Assembly: GCA_905210845.1 (NCBI GenBank)
Contig: CAJLYG010000001.1
Coordinates: 1-64,000 of the forward strand
Source of the DNA: an uncultured Prevotella sp.
Lineage (GTDB): Bacteria > Bacteroidota > Bacteroidia > Bacteroidales > Bacteroidaceae
Direction: 5' to 3'
DNA length: 64,000 nt
The position numbers and the translations under genes are program-made. Shown here in pieces: positions 11,564 to 21,074 of the stretch. The notes under the pieces are model-generated. The model saw only the letters and a program-made list of their open reading frames with translations, made no database searches and was not told the DNA's origin. The stretch's first letter is position 1, and every line of letters starts with the position of its first letter.

Positions 11564-13612
11564 ATGCAAAGAATGAATATAAAAATAGCTAGTATTTTGC
11601 TATTGATGAGCATGATGTTGATGACATCTTGCTCCGATTATTTAGACGTTTCTAAAGAATTGTCAAAGAACTTGGATAAGGAAGAGGTTTTCTCAAATGC
11701 TGCTTATTTAAAATCTTGGTACGGAGAGATATATTCTTGGCTACCTAATTATTCTGAGAGCGGATTTGGGGTTCAAAGTAATGGCGCGTTCCAAAACTTA
11801 TGGTCAATACTATCAGGGGAATTGGTATGTGCCCATCCCAATGTGCTGAAATATGCGCAAAATACTTATACGCCATCTAATGCTCCTTCTCATCGATGGT
11901 GGAAATGCTATGAAGAAATCCGCCAATCCATGATATTCCTACAACGTGCGCCAGAATCTCTTGGCAACTCGGAAGATCAATCCGGATATATATCTAAAGC
12001 AGAAATGGACCGCATGAAAGCTGATGTCACATATTTAATGGCCTATTACTATTTTCAATTATTTGAATTATATGGTCCTACTCCTATTCTATCTAATATA
12101 GCTGATCCAGAGCAAGAAAACATAGATTATAAAAGACCTAGTGTTGATGAAATGGTCAACCATATAGATAGTCTTTTAGACGAATTGATTGATGGTAAAT
12201 ACAAAGGAGTTCTCCCGAACACAATAAAATCAGGTAATAGTGAAGACTACACTCACACAAATTCAGATTATGACTTGAATAACATCCTTCGTCCTACAAT
12301 GGCTACCGTTTTGGCACTAAGGGCGCGGTTATGGGTCTATGCAGCCTCTCCTTTATTCAATGGTGGTTATCAAGAGGCTTTAGCATTAAAAGACAAAGAA
12401 GGTAAACGACTTTTCCCTGACTACGATGCTAATAAGTGGAAAATTGCCAAGAAACATTTGGAAGAATTATTATCGTTTGCAGAGAGTAATGGTTATCACC
12501 TTTATCATGCAGCACCAGGCAAAGATGGTACAATAGATCCGAATCAATCTATTTATGAGTTATTCCAGTACTATAATGATGAGATCCTTTGGGCCACAGG
12601 TAACAACGATTATAATCATGTGGCTTCTAATATGGAGGCTCGGACCACTCCTGGAGACATGCCTGGTTCAATGGGAAATGTAGGGCCCTATCAAGAGATG
12701 GTTGATTTGTTTTTTACTAAGAATGGTTTGGACATCAGTGAAGATACTACTTACCATGAAACAGGATTTACGGATTATCCGAACGTGTGTACTACACTTT
12801 CTTCCAGTGTAAAACATTATCATCTTGATAAGCATATCTTTAATATGTATGTTAATAGGGAACCTCGTTTCTATGCAGACATTACTTATGAGGGTAAGAG
12901 TTGGCACATTCAGCGTGATCAAAAGACTTATAAAGATTTTGGCGCATATTTCAGCAAGGGTGGTAAGGGTCATCAAGACAATACAATGTACGCGCGTGCA
13001 GGTTATCTTCTTTATAAATTCAATAATCGAACATTGTTGAACGTAGGATCCAATACAAAGAGATGGGGACGTCCATGGATATATTTTAGATTAGCGGATT
13101 TTTATCTTTATTATGCGGAAGTATGTAACGAGATAGATCCATCTGATCCTAATATTATCAAATACCTTGATTTGGTTCGTGAACGAGCAGGAATTCCTGG
13201 TTATAAATCTTTGGCTGCAAAAGGTATCAAGAACATTATTGGTGATCAACAGAAGCAACGCGATGCTATACAGCATGAGCGAATGGTCGAAATGTTTGGA
13301 GAAGGTAATTACTATTTCGATACACATAGATGGATGACCGCTGGTTATTCAAAAGATACAGAAGGGAATTGGATAAAGAATAATGATGATAAAAGTATCA
13401 TTAGAACGGGTATGGATATCAATCAAAGGGCTTGTGAATTTAATTCCAAAGGAATACCTACTCTTTTCTATGACAAGACTGGTACTAACTCCTATTTCAA
13501 TCGCGTAGTAGTTGATGAATTGCCTTGGATCAAAGCTATGTTATTATATCCTGTACCTTATAATGAGATGCAGAAAAGCAAGTTAATAGTGCAAAATCCC
13601 TTATGGGATTAA
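11564..13612 (+). CDS. SusD/RagB-family surface glycan-binding lipoprotein
   Basis: The 682-residue protein has a lipoprotein signal with Cys 23 (LMTSC) followed by SDYLDV, the common SusD N-terminus. TPR-like helical segments (YLMAYYYFQLFELYGPTP) and the C-terminal SusD region (RLADFYLYYAEVCNEI, ERMVEMFGEGNYYFDTHRW) are clear. SusD proteins cap the SusC barrel and deliver oligosaccharides. It follows susC by 21 bases and should be co-transcribed. It is intact although its partner is frameshifted. Confidence 0.95.
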   Translation: MQRMNIKIASILLLMSMMLMTSCSDYLDVSKELSKNLDKEEVFSNAAYLKSWYGEIYSWLPNYSESGFGVQSNGAFQNLWSILSGELVCAHPNVLKYAQNTYTPSNAPSHRWWKCYEEIRQSMIFLQRAPESLGNSEDQSGYISKAEMDRMKADVTYLMAYYYFQLFELYGPTPILSNIADPEQENIDYKRPSVDEMVNHIDSLLDELIDGKYKGVLPNTIKSGNSEDYTHTNSDYDLNNILRPTMATVLALRARLWVYAASPLFNGGYQEALALKDKEGKRLFPDYDANKWKIAKKHLEELLSFAESNGYHLYHAAPGKDGTIDPNQSIYELFQYYNDEILWATGNNDYNHVASNMEARTTPGDMPGSMGNVGPYQEMVDLFFTKNGLDISEDTTYHETGFTDYPNVCTTLSSSVKHYHLDKHIFNMYVNREPRFYADITYEGKSWHIQRDQKTYKDFGAYFSKGGKGHQDNTMYARAGYLLYKFNNRTLLNVGSNTKRWGRPWIYFRLADFYLYYAEVCNEIDPSDPNIIKYLDLVRERAGIPGYKSLAAKGIKNIIGDQQKQRDAIQHERMVEMFGEGNYYFDTHRWMTAGYSKDTEGNWIKNNDDKSIIRTGMDINQRACEFNSKGIPTLFYDKTGTNSYFNRVVVDELPWIKAMLLYPVPYNEMQKSKLIVQNPLWD

Positions 13613-13628
13613 TACTTTAAGTATTATC

Positions 13629-13667
13629 AGTCAGGAACCATCTTGCATGACAGGATGGCTCCTGACT
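13629..13667 (+). terminator. Long hairpin between susD and the M60 gene
   Basis: A 14-bp stem with one wobble pair (AGTCAGGAACCATC / GATGGCTCCTGACT) and an 11-base loop lies 17 bases after the susD stop. No U-run follows, so it may be a weak terminator or an mRNA stabiliser that sets the level of the downstream gene. Confidence 0.6.
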
Positions 13668-13695
13668 CTATATTCAATTCATAAATGGAAGAAAA

Positions 13696-16017
13696 ATGAA
13701 GTCTAAGTTTTTCTTGTATATTTTTATGTTGCTTTTTATTTCATGTAGCAGTCATGAGATAGAAGAAAACAATAGGTGGTTGGCGCTTCCATCCCCAAGT
13801 TTCTCATTTGATTACCTTGGCGGTACGCAAATCCAATCTGCCAAGATAACTTCAGAAATCTTACCTAAGTCTATTACTTATTCTTATGCAGGAGATGGTG
13901 ATAAATGGTGTACGGTTAGTATAAATGAGTCTACTGTGACAATTAATGTTGAACATTCTTATATAGAAAAAGATCGTTCAACTCAAGTAACTATAGCGTA
14001 TGAAGACAAGAATCCTGTTATTCTTTCTGTGTCTCAATCAGCAGCTCCAAGCGCAGAAGATACAAAAATAAAAGTTGTCAATGCAACTGCCACCTCTGAG
14101 GAAGTGAGTGGAAAGGATGCAGATGGTAATCCACTTACTCTTCCTATGAGTTATGATGGGAATGTGAAGACGTATTATAATTCTAAGTTTGGAAAAGTAA
14201 ACTATCCATTCACCATTACATATGAATTGGATGGGTTACATACGTTAAGCAAAATCATTTATACTCCTCGGACAGATGCAGGAAACAAATGGGGATCTTT
14301 TGACAAATTTACGGTTGAAGGGTCAACAAATGAAGATCCGGAAACATTTATTACATTAGGTGAATACTCTCGTGGAGATAATGTTCAGGTTCCCCTGGAA
14401 ATACCCATAAGTCATCCTTTAAAGAATGCCAAATATGTACGGTTTACTGTTCATAAAGCTTATCAAGACAGAATTTCTTGCGCAGAAATGGAGTTTTACG
14501 AGGCAAGTAAAAACTCTTTTAATATTGCTTCCATTTTTAAAGATCCCCTCTGCACGTGTTTGAAAGAAGGAGTTACAAGAAAGCAAATTTATCAAATTCC
14601 TGATAGTAATCTTCTTCAATTGGGCTTAGCTCTATTGGATAATACTTATAATCCGGCATACCGTCATGCATCTTATCGCCCTTATCAAAATCCTTCCATT
14701 ATGTCCAAAATCAATAAAATGAGCAAATATAGTATGCGCGACGGAGTTACAGGATTATATGCAAAAGCGGGAGAACCTCTTACAGCTATAGTTGGATCTC
14801 TATACAAAGGTGCTGATGTCTCTCTCTTGATCCAAGATCTGAATGGCGGATATAATAATTACAAGATTTATACTCTTCAGGAAGGATATAATAAGATAAT
14901 TCCATCAGTTGGAGGCCTGATTTATGTTTTGAATTATACAGAAGATGCTGTACCGCTACTTCTAAAGACATCAGAAGGCAAGGAATTGTCTTCACAGAAA
15001 ACAGTAGAAATTCATTTCCCTATGGCTTCTGTCAATGGCTACTTTGATATCGCCAAAAACTCAGAAGCGGATTGGTCGGATATGTTAAAGAAGGCAACTT
15101 ACCAGGATATAGATGTCTTGGGGGAATATTCTCATTTAACATGGAGAGTATCCGATTTCAGGAAGTACAATACTAATATCATTCAAACTGTGAAGAATCT
15201 TGATAATTTAGTCTATAATGAGGAAGACTGGACGGGATTGGTAAAAAATAATAAGATGTTCCCTAATAGAATGCATATTTGTATTGACTATAAAGCAAAA
15301 AGCCCTAATTCTTCTGACTATCGTGTTGTATTTAATGCAAGTGACTATTATGCCCAACCCTTTTGTGAACCGGATGCTTTTCCTTCCCGTTGTTGGGGAC
15401 CGGCCCATGAGATTGGACATTCCAACCAAGTTCGCCCGGGTATGAAATGGGCAGGGATGACAGAAGTAACAAATAATCTTATGTGCCTATGGGAACAAGA
15501 CTTTCTAGGACGACCTTGCAAACTTTTAGTGGATGGAGCCCAAGACAGTTATAAAAATTTTTATGAGCGGGCTATAAATTATATTGTTTTAGGAAAGCGT
15601 GCACATTGCTTGCCAGGGGAGAGCAATATTATTCGTGAGTTGCAATTGGTTCCGTTTTGGCAATTAAAGCTTTATTTGGTGGATGTTCTGGGCAAGAAAG
15701 ACTTTTATCGTGATCTATATGAACATTTTCGTATTACTCCCGATTTGGATACGTCATCAAAGACACAAGGGATCCTCCAATTGGATTTTGTGCGTCAAGT
15801 TTGCAATCTTGCTAAAATTAATTTGATAGAGTTTTTTAAAGCCTGGGGATTCCTAACGCCGGTAAATACAACTCTCAATGACTATGGGAGCAAGAAGTTT
15901 GTTATTACACAAGAAGAAATTGATGCATTGGAATTGGAAATTCAAGCAAAGAAGTATCCTAAAGCACCATCAGAATTATGGAAAATAACAGAAAATAATT
16001 TAGAGGATTTTCACTGA
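13696..16017 (+). CDS. M60-like (enhancin/mucinase-type) metalloprotease lipoprotein with BACON and discoidin domains
   Basis: The 773-residue lipoprotein has a signal ending FISC (Cys 17). It then carries a BACON-like domain (~residues 30-115), an F5/8C-like domain (~125-270) and an M60-like catalytic region. The zinc motif is H571-E-I-G-H575 with the downstream Glu near residue 590 (GMTEVTNN), a gluzincin pattern. M60-like proteases of gut and oral Bacteroidota cleave mucin-type O-glycoproteins, and BACON domains often accompany them. Its place behind susCD, next to fucosidases, supports mucin as the target. It is intact. The substrate is inferred. Confidence 0.88.
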   Translation: MKSKFFLYIFMLLFISCSSHEIEENNRWLALPSPSFSFDYLGGTQIQSAKITSEILPKSITYSYAGDGDKWCTVSINESTVTINVEHSYIEKDRSTQVTIAYEDKNPVILSVSQSAAPSAEDTKIKVVNATATSEEVSGKDADGNPLTLPMSYDGNVKTYYNSKFGKVNYPFTITYELDGLHTLSKIIYTPRTDAGNKWGSFDKFTVEGSTNEDPETFITLGEYSRGDNVQVPLEIPISHPLKNAKYVRFTVHKAYQDRISCAEMEFYEASKNSFNIASIFKDPLCTCLKEGVTRKQIYQIPDSNLLQLGLALLDNTYNPAYRHASYRPYQNPSIMSKINKMSKYSMRDGVTGLYAKAGEPLTAIVGSLYKGADVSLLIQDLNGGYNNYKIYTLQEGYNKIIPSVGGLIYVLNYTEDAVPLLLKTSEGKELSSQKTVEIHFPMASVNGYFDIAKNSEADWSDMLKKATYQDIDVLGEYSHLTWRVSDFRKYNTNIIQTVKNLDNLVYNEEDWTGLVKNNKMFPNRMHICIDYKAKSPNSSDYRVVFNASDYYAQPFCEPDAFPSRCWGPAHEIGHSNQVRPGMKWAGMTEVTNNLMCLWEQDFLGRPCKLLVDGAQDSYKNFYERAINYIVLGKRAHCLPGESNIIRELQLVPFWQLKLYLVDVLGKKDFYRDLYEHFRITPDLDTSSKTQGILQLDFVRQVCNLAKINLIEFFKAWGFLTPVNTTLNDYGSKKFVITQEEIDALELEIQAKKYPKAPSELWKITENNLEDFH

Positions 16018-16039
16018 TTATGAACATTCAAAGAGGGCC

Positions 16040-16073
16040 ATTAAAAATCAATGACCTTCATTGAATTTTTAAT
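16040..16073. terminator. Bidirectional terminator between M60 gene and higA
   Basis: A stem ATTAAAAATCAATG / CATTGAATTTTTAAT with one bulge and a 5-base loop lies between convergent genes. It is flanked by CAAAG / CTTTG and T-runs on the plus side. Confidence 0.7.
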
Positions 16074-16089
16074 GCTTTGTTTTTATATT

Positions 16090-16485
16090 CTAGGCAAATT
16101 CGAGAATGGTATGGGCATCTATTCCTAACACGGAATGAAGTCTCTTGGCAACAGCCATCGTTATCTTCCGTTTCCCATTCATCATCTGGCTAAATGCACT
16201 TTCATTGACTCCTAATGCGGAAGCAACATCTTTCTGCCGCATGTGATGGGCGTATCCATAATCTTCTATGCATTGCACCAGCGGATTTTTTACTCGCAGG
16301 GACTGTAGCCCAAGAAACTCATTCTCATAGTCTGCCATCTTGCGGCTTAACGCTGCGATCTCACGGGTATACTCATTGTCCATGCTTGGTTCAAGCATTC
16401 CCTTGCGTGTCGCTTCGTTAATCAGTGTATCAACATGTTGCTTTACGCTATCATATTCTTCTCTTGTTGTAATTTTCTGTACCAT
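16090..16485 (-). CDS. higA: HigA-like antitoxin with XRE helix-turn-helix
   Basis: This 131-residue protein has an acidic N-terminal part (likely toxin-binding) and a C-terminal XRE helix-turn-helix (MRQKDVASALGVNESAFSQM, residues ~80-115). It starts 16 bases after the toxin gene ends, giving the toxin-first order characteristic of higBA. HigA binds and neutralises HigB and represses the shared promoter. Confidence 0.88.
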   Translation of the reverse strand: MVQKITTREEYDSVKQHVDTLINEATRKGMLEPSMDNEYTREIAALSRKMADYENEFLGLQSLRVKNPLVQCIEDYGYAHHMRQKDVASALGVNESAFSQMMNGKRKITMAVAKRLHSVLGIDAHTILEFA

Positions 16486-16501
16486 AGTTGATTACCTTAA
16501 T

Positions 16502-16795
16502 TTATATAATTGAACAGTCTATTTGATCATACTCTGCATGAGTTCCAACGAAACGGATGTTCATAACACCATTCAGGAAAATGACGACAGCCACAATGCG
16601 GAACTTGTTCCCACCTATATTGAAAACATACCTGCCATTCTTGATATAATCGGCTGAAGGAAATTGCCGTTTCAGCTCAGCATGTGAAGACCATCTTGCT
16701 TCTGACACTTGTATCAGCCATTTATTTATAGGTTTCAATGCCTGTACATGTCTTTGTACAAAGTCATCAAGCAATATTTTATTAGCTACAATCAT
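16502..16795 (-). CDS. higB: HigB-family mRNA interferase toxin
   Basis: The 97-residue RelE-superfamily protein has the HigB signature YVFNIGGNKFRIVAVV and ends NIRFVGTHAEYDQIDC. HigB toxins cut mRNA on the ribosome. It is the first gene of the pair. The start at 16795 lies just after a promoter and operator with three ATTTGCAAA boxes. Confidence 0.9.
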   Translation of the reverse strand: MIVANKILLDDFVQRHVQALKPINKWLIQVSEARWSSHAELKRQFPSADYIKNGRYVFNIGGNKFRIVAVVIFLNGVMNIRFVGTHAEYDQIDCSII

Positions 16796-16811
16796 GATTG
16801 TACTTATTTCG

Positions 16812-16859
16812 TTTGCAAATATATATATTTATTTGTTTATTTGCAAATGAATTTGCAAA
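16812..16859 (-). promoter_or_regulatory. higBA promoter and operator with three ATTTGCAAA boxes
   Basis: Boxes lie at 16812-16820 (TTTGCAAAT), 16839-16848 (ATTTGCAAAT) and 16851-16859 (ATTTGCAAA). The first overlaps a minus-strand -7 element TATATTTG at 16816-16823. The box is itself a near-palindrome. This is the expected layout for autorepression by HigA. Confidence 0.6.
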
Positions 16860-17037
16860 AGTCTAAATATTTTATCCCTAAACTCAAGGGATTCTAGAAA
16901 AGGAAGTCTATTTGTAAATATAATAAGAGAATGTGTTAAATTCTGATGCATTTTCTTTTCCGTATGATTGAATCATACGGCTACTGCTTTGTACAGACTA
17001 AAGGTCTTCCATGTAGGTTTCTTTTTCTGAATGTTTT

Positions 17038-17110
17038 CGTTAAGATAGATGAGCAGCGCCAAGCTTGCTAGAGCTCTGCCATGGCGAGAAAAGGTGGGCG
17101 AAAGCCAACA
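17038..17110. repeat. Small hairpin repeat, copy A
   Basis: The unit begins CGTTAAG, holds a stem gcagcgc / gctctgc (one mismatch), then TGCCATGGCGAGAAAAGGTG and ends near GCCAAC. Other copies are at 17391-17459, 46962-47035 and (right half only) 58069-58113. Confidence 0.75.
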
Positions 17111-17345
17111 ATTTTATAGTATACAGTAATTTTTCTTGTGAAAAGGTTGACAGGTTGTCAAACCCCAGTGTTTATCGGGCTTGCAACCTGTTTTTAGGTT
17201 GTCAAAGGTTGACACGAGGTTGACAGAAAAAGCACATATTTCACTAAATTCTCGAGAGAATTTAGTGTAACACTTATGCTTTTGCTGTACAAGACATCAT
17301 CTATTAGATCAAATTCTCGAGAGAATTTTGTATGATAGCTTCACT
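17071..17345. repeat. Conserved ~275-bp core with GGTTGWCA boxes and hairpins, copy 1
   Basis: Near-identical to 58069-58341. It holds direct GGTTGACA / GGTTGTCA boxes at 17145, 17153, 17197, 17207 and 17218. A hairpin ACAGGTTG...CAACCTGT (17151-17191) is followed by TTTTT, like an intrinsic terminator. A 12-bp stem CACTAAATTCTC / GAGAATTTAGTG lies at 17242-17267. A second AAATTCTCGAGAGAATTT lies at 17311-17328. The two loci are 41 kb apart, so this is a dispersed conserved element. Confidence 0.85.
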
Positions 17346-17390
17346 TTTATTCATATATTGGTCATGATATGGATTGAAATGGCACGCTAT

Positions 17391-17459
17391 CGTTAAGCCA
17401 AATGAGCAGAGTCAAGCTTGCTAGGACTCTGCCATGACGAGAAAAGGTGCGTATAAGCG
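17391..17459. repeat. Small hairpin repeat, copy B
   Basis: It starts CGTTAAGCC and has a perfect 8-bp stem GCAGAGTC / GACTCTGC (17406-17413 with 17425-17432) with loop AAGCTTGCTAG. GAGAAAAGGTGCG follows. The stem differs from copy C on both sides in a compensating way. Confidence 0.75.
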
Positions 17460-17537
17460 AACCGATGAAAATGGATCCATGTATCATACGAAAAAGAGGA
17501 TGCATCAGAATTTTGATACACCCTCCTTAACCAAGCT

Positions 17538-19591
17538 TTATAATCCGCCGTGTGCTTCTTTATTAACGTAGTGTCCTGGTCCCCGGTTCTTTTCTCCATT
17601 GTAATACCAAATGATTTCATCTACGTATTCTTTAGCATCCTTTTCTGCAATGGCACGGATGATATTCTTCCCTGTTGCAAGCGTTACAGGCTCAACGATA
17701 TAATGGATATCGGTATATCCTTTATGGATATTGGTAAGCTCTTTTCCATTCAGATATACTTTTGGCGTGCCTATATTGCTATACACGGTAATGGAAGTTT
17801 GCTTTTTCTCGCGATCTGTATTGCGTCTTTGGGTAATATAGAGCTCTGGCGACTGGCTCCAATTAGCTTTGTAAAAATAAAACACATCTTTTTTAGTCTT
17901 GCGGTCAAAAGTTATCAATCCCTTCATGTTTCTTGCAGGAATACCTCCTCTATTGGCCATAGGCGTGGCAAAGTCGAACATGTTCCATAGATAGGAAGCA
18001 ATGATATATGGGTGCTTCCGAATGGCATTCCATTGGTATTCGTGGACCTTTGTCTCAAAGGTTTCTGGATAATAAGGCTTTGTCCAGTCAAGGGATTCGC
18101 CGAGATATTCTGTTTGTTGGAAGATATTACCATCGGCTCCATATTCTGACAAGATAAGGCGTTGCTCAGGATAATCATTCTCCAACTTCTCTATCCATTT
18201 GTCAAAGTCTTTAATTTCCCCCTCGTACCAACCATAATAGCGGTTCATTGCCTGTACGTCAGCATTCAGGTTAACAGGGTGGTCCATGGTCCCGTATCCA
18301 TTGGTAGACACGGTATAGCGGTCAGGATCTTCTGTCTTTGCTAAGTCATGCAATGTAGCCGTCAGTTGCGCTGTATATTCATGGGGCTTATAGACCTCGT
18401 TATGTAACCCCCAGATATAAATGGAAGGATGATTGTATTGCTGCCGGATCAGTTCCCGAAGTTGTTGTTGCGCATTTTCGGATTCCTCGCCCGTGACTCT
18501 ATTGACGAAAGGTATTTCCGCCCAAACGATTAGCCCTAACGTGTCACAGCGTGAATAGATATAATCCGATTGCTGGTAATGTGCAAACCTAACGGTAGTT
18601 GCGCCGACCTCCATGATCAGGTCAAGGTCTTCCTTGTGTTCCTTGTTTGAGATGGCACTTCCCATTCCCCAGCGGTCTTGATGTCGGCACACCCCATACA
18701 TTGGATATGGCTCTCCATTGAGATAAAATCCTTTTCCTGCGATGATCTCATAATGCCTTAATCCCAAAGGTTGCGCGATGGAATCTATTTCTTTTCCATT
18801 TCGAAGAACACGAGTGACCACTTTGTACAAATACGGGCCTTTCCGCCCTTGCCAAAGATGGGGCTTGGTTATGTGGAAATCCTGGAAAAAGGACTGAGTA
18901 CCTTGGCTGCTTACCTTAATAGGATCCAACTTCGATGCAATTCTTTTTCCAGTCGATGTATATATAGACGTTTCCAAAGCGAGACCAACCGTTTTGAAGG
19001 TGGCATTATCCAGTTTACCTTTACGGAAATATCAGCTCCCCTTTTGCTGACATTCTTCTGCCTAATATAAATACCAGGTGATGCATAATCATTTACAGCT
19101 ATGCTGCATGAATCGGTCGTAATGAGCCAAACCGGTCTATAAATACCACCATAAACGCCAAATAACACATGATTGACGGGTATAACATCTGGACGCGCAG
19201 TATTGTCAGCCTTGACGGTGATTAGATTGTCCTCGCCCCATTTTATCTCTTTACCTATTTCTACTACAAAGGCAGAATAAGCCCCTTTATGAGTTCCTAC
19301 CATCTGGTGGTTAACATATACTTCTGCGCAACTGCCCACGCCTTCAAATCTCAGAAAGATGCGTTTCCCTTTCAAGGAGTCGTTAGGCGTAAAGTGCTTC
19401 CTGTAATAATTAGTCCCTTGCAGGAAATCATTATAACGAACCTGCATGTCATAGGCATTCCAGGTATGGGGTATGGTAACAGGTTGATCATTGAATGTCC
19501 AATCTGAATTGAAGGAAATAACATTTCTTGCGTTGGCACTCATGGCGAGTACTATGCATATCATGCTTGAAAGTAGATTCTTTATATTCAT
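17538..19591 (-). pseudogene. GH2-family beta-galactosidase-like enzyme, frameshifted
   Basis: Joined, the two frames give ~684 residues. There is a signal peptide (MNIKNLLSSMICIVLAMSANA), a sugar-binding jelly roll (HTWNAYDMQVRYNDFLQGTNYYRKHF region) and an Ig-like domain. The TIM barrel has acid/base Glu in IWGLHNEVYKP and nucleophile Glu in LILSEYGADG. The frame breaks at 19013-19016, where one missing base in an A run on the coding strand would restore KLDNATFKTVGLALETS. GH2 enzymes remove beta-linked galactose, mannose or glucuronate; galactose fits the mucin context but is inferred. It is last of the locus-2 operon, 22 bases after GH29. Confidence 0.88.
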
Positions 19592-19613
19592 AGGATACTT
19601 AGCTAAGTAAAAG

Positions 19614-21074
19614 TTATGTCAGTGCTTTCCGATATTGGCTGGAGGATGTATTCTTCTTCGTATAAGAAAGCTTAATCACAAAAGGTTGCAACGGCAAAGG
19701 ACTGGGTACAGATACATAATACTCATTTGCGGCACATTCTTTCACCTCCAAGTTCTGGCCTCCCATCAGTGCAGCCTCAGTGAGTACCATTCCTTTGGGG
19801 ACATTAACCTGTAGGTGGTTAGAATAAGGCACATTGAAGACAACCATATATAGGCTATCTCCTTTTTGCGTGAAATATCCCCAATCCTGTTTTTTTAAGC
19901 CAGCATAACCACACCCATAGATGCAGCAACTGTTTTCTTTCATCCAACTTCCTAGCCATGATGCCATTTCTTTTTCTTCCTTACGAAAATCTCCATCAGG
20001 TTGTGGACCAAAGTTGACGACCATATTGCCATTCATAGAAACGGCATGAACGATACGTTCCAAGACTTCTACAGGCTTTTTTACATAGCTCAACGACCAA
20101 TCCTTATGATACCCCCATTGATTTTCTGGGATAGTCATACAAGCTTCCCAGTCCCATTTTGTGACTTGCAAGTCATTTACCGGATCAGGAAGTCGTCGTT
20201 CGTACCCTGATTCATAGTCTCCCATCAGGAAGCCATTGGAGTCAAAATGTCTGCTTCCATGGTCATCTGCCCTTAGTCTACTATTAACAGTTACTCCGGG
20301 GATCAGCTGTTTGAGCATCTTTTCGAGGTGAGCTGTCCACGCTCCATTTTTTTTAATACTATTGTCCCATGTCCCGTCAAACCAGAAATCTTTGACTGTG
20401 GGATACCTTACAGCAAGTTCTTTCAACTGATTTTCCGTGAAGATCTTGAATCGCTCGAATGCAATACTATCTGCCTGGGTTTTAATGTCTGACCTCCAGT
20501 CGGGATGGCTCCAATCCATAATTGAATAATAGAAATCCACATCAATGCCTTCGTCATTGAACGCCTTAACCAGTTGTCCTAAGATATCTTTTTTATAAGG
20601 TGTGTGGGCAACTGTGTATTTAGTATATTTACTCGGCCACAAGCAAAAGCCTTCATGGTGTTTTGTGGTGATCTTTACATACTTGGCGCCCATATTCTTA
20701 AACATGATAGCCCATGCGTGCGCATCGAAATTTGTAGGATTCCATTGTTTCATCAGTTGCATCCAATCGCCTGTTGAGACTCCTGCCCATGACTTGAGCC
20801 ATTCTGCTGCGCCGGGATATACTTTCCCATTCCATACCCCACCGGGAATAGCGTACAAGCCCCAATGGATAAAAGCTCCTAATCGGTTGTCGCGAAACCG
20901 TTTCATGGCAGGGTCTGAGCGCCTTACGGTTCTTTCAGCCCCATATTTTAGATCAACATGGGGTTTCTTTATATATTCAGCCTTTTGCTGAGCCTTGACT
21001 TTTATCAAAGATGATGGCAATAGCAAAAAGATTGCCATTGCCATCATGCTCTTTCTTACATTAATATCCTTCAT
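19614..21074 (-). CDS. Alpha-L-fucosidase, GH29
   Basis: From the ATG at 21074 the protein has 486 residues with a signal peptide (SMMAMAIFLLLPSSLIKVKA). GH29 motifs are RLGAFIHWGLYAIPGG, TTKHHEGFCLWPSKYTKY and FWFDGTWD with nucleophile Asp near residue 233. A longer frame to 21182 exists but would run far into susD. The 21074 start overlaps the susD end by 14 bases, typical of operon coupling. It lacks the discoidin domain of the 3789-5258 enzyme and resembles the broad-specificity GH29 group more closely. Confidence 0.93.
   Translation of the reverse strand: MKDINVRKSMMAMAIFLLLPSSLIKVKAQQKAEYIKKPHVDLKYGAERTVRRSDPAMKRFRDNRLGAFIHWGLYAIPGGVWNGKVYPGAAEWLKSWAGVSTGDWMQLMKQWNPTNFDAHAWAIMFKNMGAKYVKITTKHHEGFCLWPSKYTKYTVAHTPYKKDILGQLVKAFNDEGIDVDFYYSIMDWSHPDWRSDIKTQADSIAFERFKIFTENQLKELAVRYPTVKDFWFDGTWDNSIKKNGAWTAHLEKMLKQLIPGVTVNSRLRADDHGSRHFDSNGFLMGDYESGYERRLPDPVNDLQVTKWDWEACMTIPENQWGYHKDWSLSYVKKPVEVLERIVHAVSMNGNMVVNFGPQPDGDFRKEEKEMASWLGSWMKENSCCIYGCGYAGLKKQDWGYFTQKGDSLYMVVFNVPYSNHLQVNVPKGMVLTEAALMGGQNLEVKECAANEYYVSVPSPLPLQPFVIKLSYTKKNTSSSQYRKALT

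Larger units (their letters stand above)
16931..17524. mobile_element. Non-coding element with terminal inverted repeats, copy 1 (MITE-like)
   Basis: The left end (16933-16969) reads TGTTAAATTCTGATGCA followed by TTTTCTTTTCCGTATGAT. The right end, read as reverse complement of 17481-17521, gives TGTATCAAAATTCTGATGCA followed by TCCTCTTTTTCGTATGAT. The ends are thus ~37-bp imperfect inverted repeats. Inside are a 21-bp interrupted palindrome (16960-16980), two copies of a small hairpin repeat and a ~275-bp core shared with 58069-58345. No credible coding sequence lies inside. It fills the gap between higBA and the GH2 gene and ends 14 bases from the GH2 stop. Confidence 0.6.

Noticed and set aside
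17393-17620. 75-codon frame across the right end of the repeat element on the minus strand
   Set aside because: It overlaps the GH2 C-terminus and the inverted repeat, lacks a recognisable domain and is not kept in copy 2.
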